DNA from: Planctomycetota bacterium
Lineage (GTDB): Bacteria > Planctomycetota > Brocadiia > Brocadiales > Brocadiaceae
Direction of reading: 5' to 3'
Length of the DNA: 18,526 nucleotides
Assembly: GCA_023261465.1 (NCBI GenBank)
Contig: JAHFOW010000038.1
Location: 1 to 18,526, forward strand
The notes beneath the pieces are model-generated. The model worked only from the letters and a program-made list of their open reading frames with translations, was not told where the DNA came from and ran no database searches. The stretch's first letter is position 1, and every line of letters begins with the position of its first letter. A program made the position numbers and the translations under genes. Positions 5,956 to 13,681 of the stretch are shown here, piece by piece.

Positions 5956-7170
5956 CTATTTCCAGAGTCTTTCGTAATGGCGGATGTGTTTTTGTGATTT
6001 GCTTTGTAAAACCCATTTTTTGACTGAATCCGGCATTAATTTCAGGATTAATTTCAGGGCATACGACGGGTATCGAATCAGCTTTTTGGACGGGCAAAAG
6101 GAGTGAGACTTCTTCTCGATTTTCTTTTCTACCTCAGTTATTACAATATCTACCATGGGGGTATTGGTACGTAGTGATTGATTCAACAGTGTTTCAACTT
6201 TGTTTTTATAATAGTTTGAAAAAATATACACAATATCATCCTTATCTACACTGGTATCTATAACAGAACCGAGCACACCGCCACAATTAGCAACAAAGTC
6301 GGTAATTACCGACTTTCCCTTCTGAAACAAGCGCCTCTCAATATCATAGGAAAAGGGGCAATTGGCAGCGCTAACAATGATATTTGCTCTGATTTTTTCC
6401 CAGTTCCCATCGTTGATTGCAAAAGAACTTGCTGCCGGCAGCAGGACGGTTACATCTTTTTCCAGGACGACGTCGTGAGAAACCTGCTGACCGCCTGCGT
6501 ATGACAAAATAAATTTATCGCCATGTGCCGATCTGTTCTGCAGGAGCTCTCCGGTATTGAATCCACATTCATGGACAAGTCCGCCATAGATATTGGAAAC
6601 GGCAGTAAGGCGTGCCCCTGCCATTGCCATGAGTTCGGCGTATATGCTTCCTAAACTTCCGAAGCCTTGTATAGAGAAAGTGACGTCTTGTATGGATATG
6701 TTGTTTTTTGCAACTGCAGCGAGTGTTGCATAAAAGCAGGAATAAGCAGAGTATTCATGAGAAAGGTTTTTCCATGATAATACGTTGCGTTTTACCCCGG
6801 CACCATTGTAGATGATTTGAAGCTCTTTTGGTGTAATTCCTATGTCCATGCCTGGTGAATAGATTTGTCTTTTTACAAAAGGAGATATACCCTTTCCAAA
6901 TTCAAAAAGAATTTCACTCCGGTGTTTTTCATTTTCACGACTGATGATTACCGCAGCCTTTGCGCCACCTATTCTGTTGTTTATAAATACATTCTTATAG
7001 GTCATACTTCTTGCGATAGGCTGCAATTCCACTAAAGATATTGCCGGTACTACGCGTACTCCGCCGATGGACATTCCCTGTATTAAACGGTCAACAACAA
7101 GATAACCAATTGTTCCAAATTTACTATTTTTTACCTCATGTACAATTTCTGAATTCATGGTATTATTCAT
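5956..7170 (-). CDS. Divergent Glu/Leu/Phe/Val dehydrogenase-family protein
   Basis: Amino-acid dehydrogenase fold (oxidative deamination of amino acids with NAD(P)+), but divergent. The N-terminal catalytic domain shows SIGGVRV, SMTYKNVFINN (Lys59) and GGAKAAV (Lys71, GGAKGG in glutamate dehydrogenases). GMDIGI (Asp109) stands where the family has its catalytic Asp. The Rossmann domain starts at FSIQGFGSLG (about 166-174), and VSAANCPFS and ITDFVANCGGVLGS match the usual AANGP and PDxxxNAGGV. A C-terminal tail (about 340-404) is Lys/Arg-rich. Substitutions in substrate-pocket motifs (GGAKAAV, AANCPF) suggest an unusual substrate or a changed role. The start ATG at 7170 overlaps the upstream stop by one base (TAATG), so the two genes are translationally coupled. 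An in-frame ATG four codons later is also possible. Confidence 0.8.
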   Translation of the reverse strand: MNNTMNSEIVHEVKNSKFGTIGYLVVDRLIQGMSIGGVRVVPAISLVELQPIARSMTYKNVFINNRIGGAKAAVIISRENEKHRSEILFEFGKGISPFVKRQIYSPGMDIGITPKELQIIYNGAGVKRNVLSWKNLSHEYSAYSCFYATLAAVAKNNISIQDVTFSIQGFGSLGSIYAELMAMAGARLTAVSNIYGGLVHECGFNTGELLQNRSAHGDKFILSYAGGQQVSHDVVLEKDVTVLLPAASSFAINDGNWEKIRANIIVSAANCPFSYDIERRLFQKGKSVITDFVANCGGVLGSVIDTSVDKDDIVYIFSNYYKNKVETLLNQSLRTNTPMVDIVITEVEKKIEKKSHSFCPSKKLIRYPSYALKLILKLMPDSVKKWVLQSKSQKHIRHYERLWK

Positions 7171-8102
7171 TACCCTAAATATCCTTTTTTATATACTATA
7201 CTGATTGCCTGACCAAGACCATTAACATGGAATATATTTTTGTCTTTTGGAAGGGGGAAATGTAACGAAGGATTCCCTGTAGTAATAATGGTATCAATAA
7301 AATGCAATTCCCTGAAGATTGTTTCTGTTTTGCTATCAAGAAAGTCTGCGGGAAGTATTTTACCCAGATTGTCTAATCCGCCTGTTACTGCGATATTCCC
7401 AGGTACGGGAGATTGTGTAATCAATGAATAATAACATAATGCAGCCGCAAGTCCAAGGTCGTTGAGGTTACATTTATGTAATATTTCAGGGGTATTCATT
7501 TCGAGGTAGCACCTTGCTTGGTCTCTGGCAGGATGGGTCGCAACATTTATGTGATTTTCCCTGAGACACTGATTTACAGCATGGAAACTGTTTAACGTTA
7601 TCGCCTCATGTGATATTTCTGTCGTATCACTACGAGTGAATATGTCCTTGTTTTTTATGATGAGACACGTTACAGGTAAAGAGAAGCTTATTGTGGAATC
7701 ATAGGTAAGCAATGTTCTGATTTCACCTATTTTTGGCGGAGGCTTGAAAGATGGGTTGGCAAGTTTGTTATCGAGTAACTCATGGATGAGTTTGTTTTCC
7801 CACATCTCCCTTTCATTTGCGGACGTTTCCTGGATATATCGTTGAATGTCTGATTTCAGTTCACTTCTCTTGCTAATGTCTAAATAACCAGGAATTTTAT
7901 CCAGGGCATAGTGAATTGCCGTTAAAATATCCGACAGGGTATGACCGATGAGTCCGAAATCGTCCTTTTCCAGTTCAGCGCAAATAAGTTCATTCGGGCA
8001 AAGCTTGCAGTAATCAATTCCCTTGTTACACTTGTGAAGGATTTCGTCCAGGTATTTTACATAATTGCCAATTTCTAAATGATATTTTGGAATGAAATTC
8101 AT
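7170..8102 (-). CDS. Lon-protease-domain-like protein without the catalytic serine
   Basis: 310 aa, soluble. The N-terminal part has a compact cysteine motif YCKLCPNELIC (C32, C35, C41) and a helical region (about 50-120). The C-terminal part (about 185-305) resembles the Lon (S16) proteolytic domain: LGLAAALCYYSLITQSPVPG matches the helix after the nucleophile, NIAVTGGLDNLGKILPADFL matches the 'xVAMTGEITLRGRVLPIGG' block, and TIITTGNPSLHFPLP matches 'VIIPxxNxxDLxxIP'. The nucleophile block PSAG is replaced by NDLG (Asp215 where Ser is expected), while a Lys (K258) remains near the dyad position. A dead protease or a scaffold or regulatory role is therefore likely. No AAA+ domain is present. 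It is the first gene of a two-gene operon with the dehydrogenase-like gene. The ribosome-binding site is weak. The assignment rests on motif reading by eye. Confidence 0.55.
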   Translation of the reverse strand: MNFIPKYHLEIGNYVKYLDEILHKCNKGIDYCKLCPNELICAELEKDDFGLIGHTLSDILTAIHYALDKIPGYLDISKRSELKSDIQRYIQETSANEREMWENKLIHELLDNKLANPSFKPPPKIGEIRTLLTYDSTISFSLPVTCLIIKNKDIFTRSDTTEISHEAITLNSFHAVNQCLRENHINVATHPARDQARCYLEMNTPEILHKCNLNDLGLAAALCYYSLITQSPVPGNIAVTGGLDNLGKILPADFLDSKTETIFRELHFIDTIITTGNPSLHFPLPKDKNIFHVNGLGQAISIVYKKGYLG

Positions 8103-8621
8103 AATGTTTTCTTATACCAACTACCTATTATTTGTCAACAATTTTAGATATAATATTCCATATTTTTAGATTTATTTTCAGTTAATAATTTATACGTGTT
8201 GCGCTTATTTTGAGGATAATTTCTTTTATTTCAAGAGGTTAGCTGAAATATTTCAAATTTGATGAATTGGGAACTGGTTTTGCTGATCTGATGACAAAAG
8301 CTTCTTTTTATACAAGTTTTCTATAATCCCCACGACAAAAGAGATTTGATTGCGGCTTTGTTGTGTTAAGTATTTTAAAACTTGACATTGATCTTAAAAG
8401 TCGTCTAGGCTATTTTATTTTAAAAATCAATACATTTAAGTTATAATATTTTAGTGGCATATCAAAACTTCTTCAAGAAGACTAATTTTCGAATCTTCTT
8501 TATTAGGGAGGGAGGTAAAACTTCTTAAATTGAAAAAGGAATTTATTAGCGTTTGGGCAGGTTTTATAGCGCCTGTCAGGTGAAAAATGGCGTGTTAATT
8601 TTACAAGGAGGTACTTGAAAA
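8103..8621. other. AT-rich intergenic region with long leader of the RCC1 gene
   Basis: This 519-bp gap lies between divergent genes. It contains a candidate promoter at about 8419-8447 and possibly another at 8382-8411 (TTGACA, 18 nt, TAGGCT). After that comes a 170-base leader with a short hairpin (CTTC-TTCAA-GAAG type near 8470) and a purine-rich GGGAGGGAGG at about 8507-8517. I see no recognised riboswitch. The RCC1 gene's ribosome-binding site is AAGGAGGT at about 8604-8611. Confidence 0.4.
8419..8447 (+). promoter_or_regulatory. Candidate promoter of the RCC1-repeat gene
   Basis: TATAAT (8442-8447) is a perfect -10 hexamer in AT-rich DNA. The -35 is weak (TTTAAA about 17 bases upstream). 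A TTGACA at 8382-8387 with TAGGCT 18 bases later is an alternative with a better -35. Either would leave a leader of 170-200 bases. Confidence 0.35.
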
Positions 8622-11600
8622 ATGAAAAATAAAATAATTTATAAGTCAATGTGGTATTTACTCATGTTGATTGTATTTTCCACATTCGGTGTTTCGGTTA
8701 ATTCATATGCAGTAAACAGGGCAGTGGTATCACGTTTATCATGTGGAGATAATCATAGTCTCTATTTATCGTCTGATGGAACGGTATTAGCATGGGGTGC
8801 AAATAACAAAGGTCAACTGGGAGATAATACCACTACGAATAGAAAAGCCCCGGTTCAGGTAAGCGGACTTAATAGCGTTATTGCCGTTTCCGGTGGTGGA
8901 TCACATAGCCTTGCGTTGAAGTCAGATGGTTTCGTGTGGGCGTGGGGATTGAATGATGATGGTCAGTTGGGAAATGGAACCTCGACTGCCAGCAAGAAAC
9001 CAGTACGGGTTACCACGGTCCCTAATGTAATTGCAATTGCAGCGGGTGAATCTCATAGTCTTGCCTTGAGGGCGGATGGTACAGTCTGGGCCTGGGGGTC
9101 TAACGTAAAAGGTCAACTGGGAGACGGAACGAATACAAAAAGTAATGTTCCGGTGCAGGTAAAAGATTTGACTAAAGTCATTGCAATTGCAGCGGGTGAA
9201 TCTCATAGCCTTGCATTGGAGTCTGACGGCACAATTATGGCTTGGGGGTTGAATGTAAATGGTCAACTGGGAGATGGAACAAATAACAATAGCAATATTC
9301 CCGTGCCAGTAGCTAGTTTTGATAAGGTTGTTGAGATTGCATGTGGAGGATCTTTTAGTTTCGCAGTAAGAACTGATAGTACTGTATGGGCCTGGGGCTC
9401 GAATAGCGACGGGCAGTTGGGATTAGGGAATACCAATGTAGGTCCGAAAACCCCTACAAAGATTACCGGGTTGACCGGTATTGTTGATATAGATGGTGGC
9501 AGCGACCACAGTATTGCAGTAAAGGCGGATGGCACTGTATATGCTTGGGGAGCGAATGCCAGCGGACAATTGGGAAATGGAACCACGAAGCCGAAAACAT
9601 CCCCTACAAAAATAACGAGTCTTAAGCTCATGGTCGCAGTTGCTGCAGGTGGAGCGTCTCATAGCCTTGCATTAGGCGCTGATGATACTGTAAAGTCTTG
9701 GGGTAGTAACGCGAGTGGCCAGTTAGGCAATAATTCTACGAAGAATAGTAGCAAACCGGTAAGTGTGCAAGGTCTTTCGGGTATTATAACAGCCTTTGAC
9801 GCGGGAAGGTTTCATTCCCTTTTCGTGAAGGCCGATGGTACGGTTTGGGCTTCAGGATATAATGCATTTGGACAGTTGGGAAACTGGTCTTTAATAAACG
9901 ATAGTTCCCCAGTCAAGGTAAGCGGACTGAGCAAAGTGATGAATGTTGCCGGTGGATGGTGGTTCAGCCTTGCGCTCAAGACTGACGGTACGGTATGGGG
10001 GTGGGGATATAATGGTGATGGGGAACTCGGAAACGGAAGCACTACTGATGGACGTGTGCCTGTACAGGTAAGTGGCCTTTCTAACGTTAAACAAATCGAT
10101 GCTGGTGCATGGCATGCCCTTGCCTTGAAGAAGGATGGTACGGTATGGGCATGGGGATATAATGGTGATGGTCAATTGGGCGACGGCACCAATATTGATA
10201 AACTTACTCCGGTGCAAGTGAGCGGTCTTACTGGCGTTATGGCTATTGCTTGTGGAAGTTTCCATAGTCTTGCTATTAAGAATGACGGTACCGTATGGGC
10301 GTGGGGATGGAATAGTAACGGGCAAATAGGAGATGGGACTATAATTGGAAAAAATACCCCTGTACAAGTAAGCCTTATAAGTGGTGCTATTGGCATAGCA
10401 GGAGGAGATTTTCATAGTCTGGCTGTTAAGAATGATGGTACTGTATCGACATGGGGAAGGAATGATGAAGGTCAGTTGGGTGTAAATGACCTTACTGACC
10501 GTTTGGCGCCAGTCTCATTAACAACATTTAACAGCGCAACCGATGTTGCTGCCGGTGCGGAACATAGTATGGTAAGAACATCGGAAGGTAACATATGGAC
10601 ATCGGGACATAATGCTGAAGGTGAGTTGGGAGACGGAACCAACACCAGAAGGCAAGCTTTTGTACTCGCTGGAGGTACTGGTTTTACTGACGTTAAAACT
10701 ATTTCTTCTGGTGGTTATCATTGTATTGTTTTTAGAAAGAATGGCACACTCTGGGCGTGGGGATATGACGCCGACAGTGAAGTGGGAGATGGTTTGAGCT
10801 ACGATAAATGGAGTCCAATTCAAGTACTAGGGCTAAGCTACGCATGTCGAGCCGAGGCAGGATATGCTTCAAGTTACACGCTGAGAAGCGACGGAACCGT
10901 GTGGGGTTGGGGGTATAACGGATATGGACAGTTAGGCGATACAACAGGCGGTGATAGATATACCCCGATAAGGACAGGTATCTACAACAACGCCATAGAT
11001 GCGGCTGGTAGTCTCAATAACATCTTCAAGGATATGGTTGCCGTAAGTTCTTTTGGTACTGACGAAGGCGGCGCTGGATTATTTGCCATTTTCCTGAAAG
11101 CCGATGGTACGGTATGGTCAGTTGGGAGAAATACGGAAGGCCAATTGGGAGATACATCAACGGTTAATAAGTCCACACCTGTTCAGGTAGGTGTGGTGTT
11201 CAATAATGTCGTTGCTATTGCAGCTGGCGGATACCACGCACTTGCCCTGAAGTCAGATGGTACGGTATGGGGATGGGGATGGAATGGCGATGGTGAATTA
11301 GGTGATGGGACTGTAGTAACTCCCAGGACACTTCCTCAAAGGGTAGGCGGCGGTGTAAATTTCAAAGACGTCATTGCTATTGCAGCAGGTCCACGTCACA
11401 GCCTTTTCCTGAAATCAGACGGCACCGTATGGGCATGTGGCTTGAATGAAAGAGGCCAATTAGGTGACGGGACAAGAAATCCGGAAACAACCCCTATAAT
11501 GGTGAATGGGCTCAATGATGTTCGTGCTATCACTGCTGGAGGTCGACATAGTCTTGCTATAAAGTCAGATGGATTAGCATTTGGATGGGGTAGTGACGAT

Positions 11601-11978
11601 TGGGGGCAGTTGGCCACGGGGTCTACCGGAGATAAGCTTTCAGCGACACCTGTAATGGGTGGTGTCTTTAGTAATATTGTGTATATTGCAGCGAGTAACT
11701 ATGGCTCATTCTTTGTACAGGCAAATGGCGCTCTATGGTCTACCGGGAGAAACTATGAAGGCGAACTGGGCGATGGACAGAATTATCCAAGTAGACTTAC
11801 CATTGTGCGCGTAAAAGGATTTAATGGAGCTACTTCGGTAGCTTGTGGTCCATACCACGCGGTTGGAGGAAAATCAACCGGTCGGTTAAGGGCATGGGGA
11901 CAGGGTTATAATGGTCGGTTGGGGGATGGTAGGTCTTACCCAGGTACCAACGTACCAGGTCCTGTCAACGGCTTTTAA
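8622..11978 (+). CDS. Secreted giant RCC1-repeat beta-propeller protein, 1118 aa
   Basis: Residues 1-30 are a signal peptide (hydrophobic core WYLLMLIVFSTFGVSV, likely cleavage after NSYA). The rest is made of RCC1 repeats of about 50-55 aa, each with an 'H-S-L-A-L-K-x-D-G-T-V-W-A-W-G-x-N-x-x-G-Q-L-G-D' signature. I count 21 units by the W/G-x-N-x-x-G-x-L-G core, from VLAWGANNKGQLGD to LRAWGQGYNGRLGD. RCC1 propellers have seven blades, so 21 units would fit three successive propellers (inference). Such domains bind proteins; bacterial secreted forms are poorly understood. There is no C-terminal anchor or sorting domain and no other domain. The start has AAGGAGGT about 10 bases upstream. The gene is monocistronic with a strong terminator downstream. 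The middle blades (13-16) are most degenerate, with an insertion around the 15th-16th. Confidence 0.92.
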   Translation: MKNKIIYKSMWYLLMLIVFSTFGVSVNSYAVNRAVVSRLSCGDNHSLYLSSDGTVLAWGANNKGQLGDNTTTNRKAPVQVSGLNSVIAVSGGGSHSLALKSDGFVWAWGLNDDGQLGNGTSTASKKPVRVTTVPNVIAIAAGESHSLALRADGTVWAWGSNVKGQLGDGTNTKSNVPVQVKDLTKVIAIAAGESHSLALESDGTIMAWGLNVNGQLGDGTNNNSNIPVPVASFDKVVEIACGGSFSFAVRTDSTVWAWGSNSDGQLGLGNTNVGPKTPTKITGLTGIVDIDGGSDHSIAVKADGTVYAWGANASGQLGNGTTKPKTSPTKITSLKLMVAVAAGGASHSLALGADDTVKSWGSNASGQLGNNSTKNSSKPVSVQGLSGIITAFDAGRFHSLFVKADGTVWASGYNAFGQLGNWSLINDSSPVKVSGLSKVMNVAGGWWFSLALKTDGTVWGWGYNGDGELGNGSTTDGRVPVQVSGLSNVKQIDAGAWHALALKKDGTVWAWGYNGDGQLGDGTNIDKLTPVQVSGLTGVMAIACGSFHSLAIKNDGTVWAWGWNSNGQIGDGTIIGKNTPVQVSLISGAIGIAGGDFHSLAVKNDGTVSTWGRNDEGQLGVNDLTDRLAPVSLTTFNSATDVAAGAEHSMVRTSEGNIWTSGHNAEGELGDGTNTRRQAFVLAGGTGFTDVKTISSGGYHCIVFRKNGTLWAWGYDADSEVGDGLSYDKWSPIQVLGLSYACRAEAGYASSYTLRSDGTVWGWGYNGYGQLGDTTGGDRYTPIRTGIYNNAIDAAGSLNNIFKDMVAVSSFGTDEGGAGLFAIFLKADGTVWSVGRNTEGQLGDTSTVNKSTPVQVGVVFNNVVAIAAGGYHALALKSDGTVWGWGWNGDGELGDGTVVTPRTLPQRVGGGVNFKDVIAIAAGPRHSLFLKSDGTVWACGLNERGQLGDGTRNPETTPIMVNGLNDVRAITAGGRHSLAIKSDGLAFGWGSDDWGQLATGSTGDKLSATPVMGGVFSNIVYIAASNYGSFFVQANGALWSTGRNYEGELGDGQNYPSRLTIVRVKGFNGATSVACGPYHAVGGKSTGRLRAWGQGYNGRLGDGRSYPGTNVPGPVNGF

Positions 11979-12051
11979 TGATTTCCGTGTTATATCTACT
12001 ATTGCAGGTAATAATGTAGGTATGTAATAAAGTAATCGTAAGTTTAACATA

Positions 12052-12078
12052 GGGGCAGGTTTCAAACCTGCCCCTTTT
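12052..12078 (+). terminator. Rho-independent terminator of the RCC1-repeat gene
   Basis: GGGGCAGGTTT and AAACCTGCCCC form a perfect 11-bp inverted repeat with one base between arms (so the real loop is about 7 nt). They are followed by TTTTGTTTG and then a run of T at about 12088. It lies 74 bp after the stop codon. Confidence 0.85.
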
Positions 12079-12157
12079 GTTTGTGTTTTTTTTGACTTTG
12101 TTATAAGCATCTTTCTATTTAGTCACCTTGTCTGCTGTTGGGCAGGCACATAGAGTC

Positions 12158-12286
12158 TGTGCAAAAAGGCTACTGTCGTGTCATTGTGAAGGATGAACGA
12201 CTGATGAAACACTTCTTTTTATGGATTTTGAGAAAGATTGCTTCGCTGTGGCTAGCAATGACAAGTAAGATAAGGCTTTTTGCGCA
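12158..12286. repeat. MITE-like degenerate palindromic element
   Basis: The outer arms are TGTGCAAAAAGGCT (12158-12171) and AGGCTTTTTGCGCA (12273-12286), which pair at 12 of 14 positions. Inside, TGTCATTGTG (from about 12179) and AGCAATGACA (12255-12264) form a second imperfect pair. The inner part resembles a decayed copy of the common TGTCATTGCGAGC.../...GCAATGACA repeat. A half copy (CTCGCAATGACA) is at 12332-12343. There is no coding signal, so short ORFs here are artefacts. Confidence 0.5.
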
Positions 12287-12420
12287 AATTCTCAAGGGGT
12301 ATGAAAAACAAGATTATTTTCGGGAAAAACCCTCGCAATGACAATACAAGCTTCTATGCGAGCAGTTTCATCGCGGTTTTTTTGGGAGTGTCTCTATTGA
12401 CTCGTATATTATTTTAGAAA

Positions 12421-12486
12421 AAAGGCTTTTTTATAATTTTCTTTGCAATATGTTTGTCAATATTTGACAGTTCAATAAAAGCCTTT
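12421..12486. repeat. Nested inverted repeat downstream of the antitoxin-like gene
   Basis: AAAGGCTTTT (12421-12430) and AAAAGCCTTT (12477-12486) form a perfect 10-bp outer pair, 46 bases apart. Between them TGTCAA-TAT-TTGACA is a perfect 6-bp inner hairpin. It starts 21 bases after the stop of the minus-strand antitoxin-like gene. It could act as its terminator or be a small mobile palindrome. Confidence 0.5.
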
Positions 12487-12507
12487 GGTAGTATGATTAC
12501 ACGATAT

Positions 12508-12717
12508 TTATTCAAGTCCTAATTCCCTTACTACCTTTTCTAGCGTTATTCCCTTTTCCTTCCGCTTTCTTGATTCCCTCAATTCTTTTTCAACCTCTGG
12601 TCTTAATTCAAGTCCATGGTCTGTGTCAATAACCTCTGAAACTGTGTCTTTAATAAGTTTTTCAAGTTCTTTTACGGTCATATCTCCAACTTTTTTATTT
12701 AGTGTTTTTATAGTCAT
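12508..12717 (-). CDS. Antitoxin-like small protein (orphan), 69 aa
   Basis: The small, highly charged protein begins MTIKTLNKKVGDMTVKELEK, continues with a GLELRPEVEKELRES segment and ends LEKVVRELGLE. This layout (short N-terminal arm, 'MTVxELxxLIxxxVxE' helix, 'GLELRPEV' hinge, C-terminal 'xEVxxELGL') is seen in putative antitoxins partnered with RelE/ParE-type toxins. The AAGAGGT ribosome-binding site is 6 bases before ATG 12717. No toxin ORF follows in the roughly 150 bp downstream or precedes it, so it is an orphan or its toxin has been lost. An inverted repeat 42 bp upstream (12759-12777) may be its operator, since antitoxins commonly bind palindromes near their promoters. The functional class is an inference. 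Confidence 0.6.
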   Translation of the reverse strand: MTIKTLNKKVGDMTVKELEKLIKDTVSEVIDTDHGLELRPEVEKELRESRKRKEKGITLEKVVRELGLE

Positions 12718-12758
12718 TTTATACCTCTTAACGTTTGTTTGTTCTAGAATGATTCGAG

Positions 12759-12777
12759 TCCTGGTCTATTTCCAGGA
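12759..12777. promoter_or_regulatory. Palindrome upstream of the antitoxin-like gene (possible operator)
   Basis: TCCTGG-TCTATTT-CCAGGA is a perfect 6-bp dyad with a 7-base spacer, 42 bp before the start of the antitoxin-like gene. Antitoxins of this kind often repress their own promoter through such sites, but this particular role is inferred. The rest of the 12721-13026 gap is AT-rich without further clear structure. Confidence 0.35.
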
Positions 12778-12949
12778 AATACTCACAAATTGAACCGGAA
12801 ATTTTACAGGGTTATAGTTTTGTCCTTAATATCCAATTTTTATTTGTTGATATGTTTTTGTATATTAATTTTTTACGTTATGCTAACATCTTATTTTAAT
12901 TCAGGCAAGTCTTTAATTTGTGCATAAATATAGTAAGTATTAAATTGCT

Positions 12950-12977
12950 TTGAAACAGTCGCAATTACTGATAAAAT
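12950..12977 (+). promoter_or_regulatory. Candidate promoter of the MBL-fold / V-ATPase B pair
   Basis: TTGAAA (12950-12955), 16 bases, then TAAAAT (12972-12977). This is a plausible sigma70-type pair 50 bp before the hydrolase start. A second -10-like TATAAC overlaps at 12977-12982. Confidence 0.4.
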
Positions 12978-13026
12978 ATAACAAATTCTCGAAATCAGAA
13001 GACTTTAAAAATATATCAAAAATACC

Positions 13027-13662
13027 ATGAAAATGAATGATATAATCTTTGAAACGCTGACCGTTGGCCCTTTGGAAGTAAACTGCTATGTGCTGGGTTC
13101 TGAAAAAGAGAAGACGGCAATTATTATTGATGCCGGCGGCAATCCCGATGAAATCTTGAATATCTTAAAGAAGCATCATCTAACCTTGCTATACATGATA
13201 AATACACATGCCCATTTTGATCATGTGGGCGGTATAAGCGCCATGCAAATATCAACGGGCGCAAAATTCCTTATTCACCAGGATGAAATCCCCCTCCTTC
13301 GCTCTTTAAATGAACAAACCGATGCCTTTGGTCTTCCGAAGATTTCGATGCCTCAGGTTGACAGGCCACTGAAAGACGGCGACAAAATTGTCCTGGGAAA
13401 TGAAACAGTTGTGGTGATTCATACACCGGGGCATTCCCCTGGCAGTATATGTCTTCTTATGGAAAATATCGTATTTACCGGCGATACGCTCTTTGCTGGA
13501 TCGATTGGGAGGACAGACCTCTATGGCGGTTCCTATGATAACATCATTCGATCAATTAAAACACGGTTGTTTACGTTAGGCGATCATGTTATGGTATATC
13601 CGGGACACGGCCCCTGTACCACCATAGGTCACGAGAAACAGCACAATCCGTTTTTCCAATAA
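13027..13662 (+). CDS. Metallo-beta-lactamase-fold hydrolase (glyoxalase II-like)
   Basis: Cytoplasmic zinc hydrolase of the MBL superfamily, similar in length and layout to YcbL/GloB-like proteins (211 aa, lacking the extra C-terminal domain of classical glyoxalase II). Metal ligands are visible: THAHFDHVGG (H61, H63, D65, H66), TPGHSPGS (H136), FTGDTLF (D153) and YPGHGP (H194). GRTDLYGGS after the D153 strand is typical of this subgroup. The probable substrate is a small thioester such as S-lactoylglutathione or another thiol conjugate; this cannot be read from the sequence. There are two closely spaced in-frame ATGs (13027, 13033) and no clear ribosome-binding site. The V-type ATPase subunit B gene follows after 19 bp, so the two are probably cotranscribed. 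Confidence 0.88.
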   Translation: MKMNDIIFETLTVGPLEVNCYVLGSEKEKTAIIIDAGGNPDEILNILKKHHLTLLYMINTHAHFDHVGGISAMQISTGAKFLIHQDEIPLLRSLNEQTDAFGLPKISMPQVDRPLKDGDKIVLGNETVVVIHTPGHSPGSICLLMENIVFTGDTLFAGSIGRTDLYGGSYDNIIRSIKTRLFTLGDHVMVYPGHGPCTTIGHEKQHNPFFQ

Positions 13663-13681
13663 AAAATATTGAGGGATATAA

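Noticed and set aside
8530..8583. 17-codon leader peptide (TTG start) in front of the RCC1 gene
   Set aside because: A purine-rich GGGAGGGAGG lies upstream, but a TTG start, unremarkable composition and no attenuator structure make it too weak to call.
8450..8621. Riboswitch such as c-di-GMP type in the RCC1 leader
   Set aside because: No conserved core of a riboswitch class I know could be matched; only short weak hairpins are present.
8922..11617. Long minus-strand ORFs opposite the RCC1 gene
   Set aside because: They are shadows of the repetitive coding strand, with low-complexity translations that recur with the RCC1 period.
12138..12341. 67-codon plus-strand ORF after the RCC1 gene
   Set aside because: It lies entirely in decayed palindromic repeats and lacks a ribosome-binding site.
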